NCBI GenBank assembly: GCA_964036195.1
Contig: OZ038451.1
Coordinates: 10,544,529-10,608,528, forward strand
From: Sphaerolaimus hirsutus
Taxonomy: Eukaryota > Nematoda > Chromadorea > Monhysterida > Sphaerolaimidae
Direction of reading: 5' to 3'
DNA: 64,000 nt
The notes beneath the pieces were generated by a model. That model ran no database searches and was not told where the DNA came from. It was given only the letters and a program-made list of their open reading frames with translations. Position numbers and translations under genes: made by a program. This document shows, piece by piece, positions 57,749 to 64,000 of the stretch (positions are counted from its first letter, which is position 1; every line of letters begins with the position of its first letter).

Positions 57749-58792
57749 TATATAAGAGTCTACAGACTTCAACAAGTAAATATATCAATGGTATAAACAA
57801 CATTATAACATAACACAGTCATTGTTTTTAACGTGTGTTATGCATTGCCAGTTCATAAAATGCACCTTTTGTCATGTACGTTCTATTTACACTCAATTGG
57901 GGGGGTATTTCGAGGGGGGGGTATTAATTCATAGTGACCATTTTGAGGGGGGTGGGGTATTTCGAGGAAATACGGTATTCTACATAGCCAGGATGACAAA
58001 CTGCAACTGTCATTTACGTTCTCTATACACTCAATTTATACACATTTAAAATTTAAAAATTTACTAATTGTTGTCACAAAAAACACGTTCGCAGCTCTAT
58101 GAGGACAAGCAAAAACAAAAATCAAGCTCGCTCGATGACATCGTGTCTCGTGTGACGACAAGCGCTCATTGTCGCATTGTCGCCAATCAAAAGCTTGTGC
58201 CAACAACAACATTTTTTCGATCCAAAAAAGCGAACCGACAACGCAAAATTTTTCAAATGCTTATAACTATGAAACGTAAAGACCGATTTATCTGAAATTT
58301 GGCATGTGAGTGCACCTAACTAGTGAGTATACTTCACTGTTTTTTCTCGCAGATATGGAACTTGATTCTGGATTTATGGAACTTTTTCACTTTTTGATTT
58401 GTCAGCACATTTTGCAGTGTAAACGCCGCTTAAGTGGTAAGTCAAGAGGCAAGTAAAAACTTAAGAGACAAATGGCAAATAACAAGAAAATGTACATAAT
58501 CTTATAATAAATGCACTGCTTCAATGACTGTCCTGAGGATTTCGGTGGACTGTGCCATTTTTTTCATTTTTATTACATTTTCTTGTCATTTGCCATTCGT
58601 CTCTCAACATTTGAGTTTCCTCTTACGTTTTACTTCACTCTTAACTCGATCTTAACACACTGGATGTCAACTGTTTCGGTGTCAACTCGATTTTAGTTCA
58701 AATTATGTCGCAGGACAACTTTCAAGTGCACGTACGGCGAAGTCGACGAGGATGTATTGCAATGTGCCTTTTAACATGGTTTCGCAGATCTA

Positions 58793-58984
58793 GTAATGGG
58801 CGCCATGGCGCTAGCGCCCTTTGAGGGGGCCAAGGGACGCCGCGCCATGGCGCCATTGGCGCTTGGCGCCCTTTTCTTATGGCGCCTGGCGCTCTGTTTT
58901 TGGAATGCGCCTTGGCGTATGGCGCCCATTTCCCGTGGCGCACTTGGCGCCTGACACCTTTTTTCTGGCGCTTTTCCATCACTA
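58793..58984. mobile_element. GGCGCC-core MITE (O family)
   Basis: It runs from TAGTAATGGGCGCC to GCGCTTTTCCATCACTA. Related ends (TAGTGATGGAAAAAGCGCC) occur at 54796. The junction of the 7.4-kb segment missing in copy 1 falls inside it. Confidence 0.6.
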
Positions 58985-61416
58985 CGCAGATCATAAATTT
59001 TTAGTTTATGTGCTACGCAAACTAGTGCAAATGCACATGGCAATGTAAATTCCTTTTCGGCTTAGCCGCATGAGCACATGAAAATTATCCTGTTACCTGC
59101 CGTATTAGTCATCCTTATTAGGATGAGTCATTCTTGATCTCTATCAACTGTAGTTGACAATCACCTGACTCTAGAAAACTCAAATGAATCCAAAGCTAAT
59201 TTAAGTGTTTTTGAAGTTTTGGTTGAAAACTGGTGTGCGCAGGCAGAATAGTGATTTTTCTTAAGTGATTTTTGATATTTTCTAAAATTCAGGATGTGAA
59301 TGTGGTGTTTTGAGAGAAAGTGCACCATTTCTGCATCATTTTACAGTTCGTTACATTTGCACAAAATGGCTCTGTGTACAAGGGTTTTCAATCAAAACGT
59401 TGAAGACTCAAAAATCAGCTTCAAACTCATTTGATGTTTCTAGAATGAGTCATTCTTCATCTCTATCAACTGTAGTTGACAGTCACCTCATTCTAGAATG
59501 CTCAAATGCATTCAAAGATATGTAAACGTATTTACTCAGTACTTGAGTGAATATGATGTTTTAAGCAGAGTTGTTAAAATTGTCATACTTTTTTCAAAGT
59601 ATATTTAAATATAAAGTATTTATTTTTACTCACCCCTGTGTACAGAATATGTAAAGTAATTTTTTAACTCGTGAGTAAACATGAGTAAAATACTATTTTT
59701 TTCTCAGAAAATGTAAAAGTGAGTATTTTTAGGAATTTTGGCCCAATTTTCACTCAAAATCACTAATTTTCGTACCTCTTTGACCATTTTTACCTTCAAA
59801 TTCACTAGTTTATGTGTTATGTGCCTATTTTCAGCTATTTTTTGACATTTTTTCCCTGTTTTTCATTTTTTCTCCCTTTTTCTATCTACTGTATTTCCTC
59901 AAAATACCCCCCCCCCCTCAAAATACCCCCCTCGTTTGACCCCCCCTCTCGAGACCACTATGAAACAATCACCCCCCTCAAATACCCCCCCAGATTGAGT
60001 GTAAAGCTAACGTACATGACAAATATCGCAGTTTGTGTTCTGCGTAGTGCAGAAAACACGTTAAAACAATGCTGGAATCACGTTAGAACAGTGTTTATAC
60101 CATCTACTTACTAATATTACTCTACAGGAGTCTATACATGTCAGTTATTGGTGCAATTTCCTACCCCAGTGTACATCGCAAACGACGGTTTTGTACTAGG
60201 ATTTGAAAAAATTTCTGGCAAAATAATACCCCCCCTTCTCGGGAGCACTATGAAACAATCACCCCCCGGGGGTATTTCTAAGAAATACAGTATGCTTTTG
60301 GTAAAGCCTAGCACAAAGCCTATCTGATATACCTTTTCTGTACTCGAGTACTTTCAAAAAGTATATGTAAAAGCGCCTACATGTACTTTTTCAAAGTATA
60401 TGTAAATGTATTTACTCAGTACATGAGTATACATACTTTTTGAGTAGATGTAAATACGTTTTTAAGTAGATTTTTAATAGTTTCCAAAACACAGGATGTG
60501 AATGTGCTGTTTTAAGAGAAAGTGCACCATTTCTGCATCATTTTACAGTTTGTTACATTTGCACAAAATGGCTCTGTGCACAATGGTTTTCAATCAAAAC
60601 TTTGAAAACTCAAAAATCAGCTTCAAACTTATTTGATGTTTCTAGAATGAATTATCTCAGCTTCTAGAATGAATTCTTAGCTCAACTGAACCAACAAAAA
60701 AAATAATGAAAAGGTAGCAAAAGTACACTACAACAACCATAAGAATTTAGCAAAAGTGACCTTTGATGTATCTGAACAGTAAAAAGTATACTCAGCAGAC
60801 TGCAAAGTATGTGTCCAAAATTACTTTGTGTTTTTTACAGATTTGGATACAGATAAAAATTATGAACGACACAAGAACCTGGAAGTAAAAAACACCATAG
60901 TGAAAAAAGATAAATACAGATTGGAAAAATAATGGAAAAATGCCAGAAAACTGAAAATCGAGCCAGAAAATGGAAAAATGGAAACGGAAAGGTAAAAATT
61001 TTCAGCTGGAAAACGGAAAAATGGGCCGGAAAAACAGAAATGGAAAGGTAAAAAATTTTCAGCTGCTGGAAAATGGAAAACGGAAAGGTAAAAATTTTTC
61101 AGCTGCTGGAAAATGGAAAACGGAAAGGTAAAAAAATTTTCCTGCGGAAACAGAAACGGAAATTTGACACCCTAAGTTAACAGTCACCTCATTCTAGAAG
61201 GCTCATCAAAAGCATTCAAAGATAATTGAAATCTTGGTTCAAGATATTGAAGTGTTTTTGGAATTTTGGTTGAAAACTAGTGTGTGTAGGCAAAATAGTG
61301 ATTTTTCTAAAGTTATTTTTGATATTTTATAAAATAAAGGACCATTTTTACACAGAAATCTCATCTTCATATAGGTAACATTTTAACATTTTAACATAGG
61401 TAGGTAGGTTATTTTT
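58985..61416. repeat. Copy 2 of the repeat stretch 24411-26799
   Basis: Same order of C-like, M-like, L-like and H-like pieces as in copy 1, with few differences. No gene was recognised. Confidence 0.75.
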
Positions 61417-62613
61417 AATGTAGCTTGAACAATATTTATATATCAGAGTATCAATTTGCGATAGATGTGTGTTACAAAATTACAAGATACACGAGTACAA
61501 GGTAAAAATTACAACGATATGTGTTGAATACAACCCAATTGATATCATTCAGCAGATAGGGCATTTTAATATGGAAAAATATAACCATTTATCTCGGCAT
61601 CTTGGCGCCATTTCTGGCGCTATACAAAACAATGGCGCAGGGGGCCAAATTGGCGCCAGCGATCAATGGCGCCCAGGGCACCATGGCACTAGAGTTGGGA
61701 ATTTCAAAATTTTCGGGTTCGGGTATCGGGTCCTAAAAATTTCGGGTCAGGTATCGGGTATCGGTTCCAAAAATTTTGCAGGTGGTATTTGGAGGAAGGG
61801 GGGTTAATTCGGTGTAATACGGTAGTCCCTCGAACACCATTCCCCTGTTGAGTGGCGAAAAATGAACCCCCTCCCCATTTAATACTCGTTCTGTTGAACT
61901 TTTAATGATGAAAATACTTTAAAAGAATTTGATGACACATGATAAAAAGGCTAAAGATAACTACATCTGGTGTGAATCATTGAACACAGATCGATGAATT
62001 TTAGTCATATTAAGATAAATTTGTGGTCTTAAAATTTAACCAAATTTACAGTTATTTTGCCCGTATAACGTTGTTCATATTTACAATGAATTGATAATAT
62101 AAGTAGCAACATGTGTTGAAACTTCTGGAGAAAGCATTTTGAATACTTCCCCTCAACATATTGGTCCAGGGGAACTTTTGCAGGATTTACGGTATTTATA
62201 TTTTATTTGGTTAGCTAGACCAGATTTGGTTGCGCGGCAGCTCAAAACATAATTATAACTCTTAAAATATCAATCATTTTGATTTTTGATTTGTGTTCCA
62301 TAGATTCTCTGTTCATGTCGTGTCATAGACTCGTGTTTTTGGGAGTTAAATATTTATGATCTTAGATTTGAAAAATCCCTTATTTGGAAGCTCTCAGTTT
62401 TAGCTAATTTATGCGGCAACGTACCTTAACGTGGGGGTTTTCAAAAGCAAAATTAGCGGGGTATCATTCGAGGGAGGGGTATTTGGAGTAGCATTTTTGT
62501 TTTATCAACATCATCATCAAAAAGTCAATCAAAAATTTATTGCTTTACGTTCGACGCTCTATTCCGCCGCATTTCTATCGTCATTGAATATTCAGCCCAC
62601 GATAGTTTCCTGC
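61417..62613. repeat. Repeat remnants, no gene
   Basis: A GGCGCC piece (61600-61685), a TCGGGTATCGGG core (61720-61780) and an L-like GGTGTAATACGG (61810). The rest is AT-rich sequence in which I see nothing. Confidence 0.45.
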
Positions 62614-62621
62614 CAGCAAAC

Positions 62622-63412
62622 CAGAGTTGTTAAAATACCGGTATTTTTGGAAAGCGTAAGCGTAAATACAATTTCCAAATTTTCAGTATGGATACTGAAA
62701 GCTTAAGGTATTTTTAAAATACCTGGGAAAGCGTAAATAAAAGCGTAAGCGTAAAAATTTTTTAAGAGACGTTTTCTCGGTGAATTCTTTCCAAATCAAG
62801 CTCTCAGCGACATTTTTCGGATGTCCACTTAGTAGTCTGCCCTCATATGCTGTTTGGCAATTCATCGGCAGCGACACTTACCGTATTTCTTCTAATAGAA
62901 GAGCACCGTTCAATTTTTTGTCAACTTTATTTGTCTGTCATTCTATGGGAGGTGCCGTTCTATTGGAGGCTGCCGTTCTATTAGAAGAAACACGGTAAGT
63001 CATCTTTGTATCTTCCAACTTGGAGTTACTGCTGTCGACGGCGACAACAACGTCGTCGGAATCCATTTTCAGCCCATAATTTCGCATCTGAAGCCACGAT
63101 TTTGCTCGACGACACAGTATTAGCAAGACATTCATACTGCGACACAATTTGTAAATGTGCCACTATTTCCAGCACATTACTGCACACACGCAGTAAAATT
63201 TTGTCACTCTTTTTTGTGGTTTTATGCTTTTTCAAAAGTGTAAAACTGAACTGTGTGAAAAGCTTTTTTACGCTTTTAGTACCCGGGTATTTTGGCCGGG
63301 AAAGCGTAAAAAAGCGTACGGGTATTTTATGAAAGCGTAAGCGTAAGCGTAAGTATAAATACCCATTTACCCGGGTATTTCGGGTAAGCGTAAATACGCT
63401 TTCGCAACTCTG
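62622..63412. mobile_element. hAT-like element, N family (GCGTAAGC core), TSD CAGCAAAC
   Basis: It runs from CAGAGTTGTTAAAATACC to TTTCGCAACTCTG, with CAGCAAAC at 62614-62621 and 63413-63420. The ends are repeats of AAAGCGTAAGCGTAA. An L-type MITE is nested at 62881-62995. No transposase. Confidence 0.88.
62881..62995. mobile_element. L-related MITE, TSD TA
   Basis: It runs from CCGTATTTCTTCTAATAG to CTATTAGAAGAAACACGG between TA 62879-62880 and TA 62996-62997. The interior has CCGTTCTATTGGAGGC repeats. Confidence 0.75.
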
Positions 63413-63639
63413 CAGCAAACTAGAAATATAGTAAACTCGTAAATCAAATTTGAATGAATGGCATTTGTCTGGCTTAAGTTGGCTTTCAATGGCTCAAGTT
63501 CACTGGAACTAGATGTTCGTCAACTCCAGTTGACGGAGAATAGTAATTTAAAAAAATCTTGAGTGAACCATTGTGTGCATTTAGGGCATCACTTGAGCGC
63601 AATGCCATTTCTCGCAAATGGAATCTGGCCATAGGTGCC

Positions 63640-63840
63640 AGTCCCAAACCCTGTATAATATAAAATCAAGTGTCAAATGTCATACAAATTTGTCAATTGT
63701 CATGCAAAGTGTCAGGCAAAGTGTCAATTGTCATGCAAACTCCAGTGATAAAATCTTTTCCTTTTGTTTTGATTGACATTTTACATGACATTTGACACTT
63801 GACTTTACACTTTACAGTGCTTTGAATTTCCCCCAGGTCG
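63640..63840. mobile_element. F-family element
   Basis: It starts GTGCCAGTCCCAAACCCTG, has TGTCAAATGTCAT repeats in both orientations and ends near TTTCCCCCAG. The remaining sequence to 64000 shows nothing recognisable. Confidence 0.6.
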
Positions 63841-64000
63841 ACTGAAGCTTACTTTATTTTCTAATCACTGCGATATCTTCATGAGATAAATGCTCAATTA
63901 GTGCTCATGCTCAATATGCATTACTTTTATTCCCGGCGGAAATATTGCATGATGCATTTCACACGCAATCATAATAAATTTCGCACGCAATCAGAGTGAA

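Larger units (their letters stand above)
54370..58430. mobile_element. 4.06-kb element with 17-bp perfect ends, TSD TAA
   Basis: The termini are AGCGGCGTTTACACTGC and its exact complement, with TAA at 54367-54369 and 58431-58433. A TAA duplication fits PIF/Harbinger, but no transposase was recognised. The interior is a nest of others: a GGCGCC repeat (54796-54905), an M-like element (about 54965-55425), L-like pieces (55450, 56250 and 57890) and the G and H elements below. Confidence 0.75.
40533..61416. repeat. Segmental duplication, copy 2
   Basis: Direct repeat of 12112-26799, interrupted by 51457-58858 (7402 bp), which copy 1 lacks. Coding segments of the second gene have the same lengths in both copies, while introns differ by indels and element insertions. 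Confidence 0.92.

Noticed and set aside
1-64000. tRNA, rRNA, retrotransposon reverse transcriptase or viral genes
   Set aside because: I looked for tRNA-like cloverleaf boxes, rRNA-like blocks and RT/integrase/capsid motifs in the translations and saw none. A short tRNA or ncRNA could still be missed by eye.

Overview
The window is animal nuclear DNA. Genes are split into many short GC-rich exons joined by GT-AG introns, and the recognisable products (an Argonaute PIWI terminus and the Sec1/Munc18-family protein VPS33A) are metazoan in character. I cannot name the species. Most of the sequence is transposon-derived: short non-autonomous DNA transposons, often nested, with target-site duplications (TSDs) that can be read directly.

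Layout. 1-2410: the last exon(s) of an Argonaute gene on the + strand. 2411-5663: repeats. 5664-14391: a complete 12-exon VPS33A gene (1911 coding bases, 636 aa). 14902-24440: a 17-segment gene for a protein I do not recognise, with an N-terminal coiled coil, a basic nuclear-localisation-like stretch, an acidic middle and a helical C-terminal part. 24441-26799: repeats. 26800-40532: a repeat-only block of 23/24-bp minisatellites, a 502-bp higher-order repeat, an inverted-repeat satellite and a 200-N gap. 40533-61416: a second copy of 12112-26799, holding only VPS33A exons 8-12 but a complete second gene, and carrying 7.4 kb (51457-58858) that copy 1 lacks. 61417-64000: more transposons.

The two copies are complementary. 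Copy 1 has the only full VPS33A, but its second gene has lost its native 3' end and runs into repeat sequence. Copy 2 has a 5'-truncated VPS33A and the second gene with its proper stop. All shared coding segments have identical lengths in both copies. This could be a real segmental duplication or two divergent haplotypes joined in the assembly.

The most interesting signal is that some of these transposons look like introners (transposons that create introns). One family starts with GTG, duplicates a CAG/CTG target, and in one case forms an intron exactly: GT is the first two bases of the element and the acceptor CAG is the duplicated target, so splicing restores the uninterrupted reading frame. 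A second superfamily, with 17-bp termini ending in CTAG and 3-bp A/T targets, has inserted twice in tandem at one AAT inside the coding sequence of the second gene. Removing both rejoins the reading frame without a gap. A third class (hAT-like, 8-bp TSDs, mostly TAGGGT termini) carries cores made of simple-sequence repeats.
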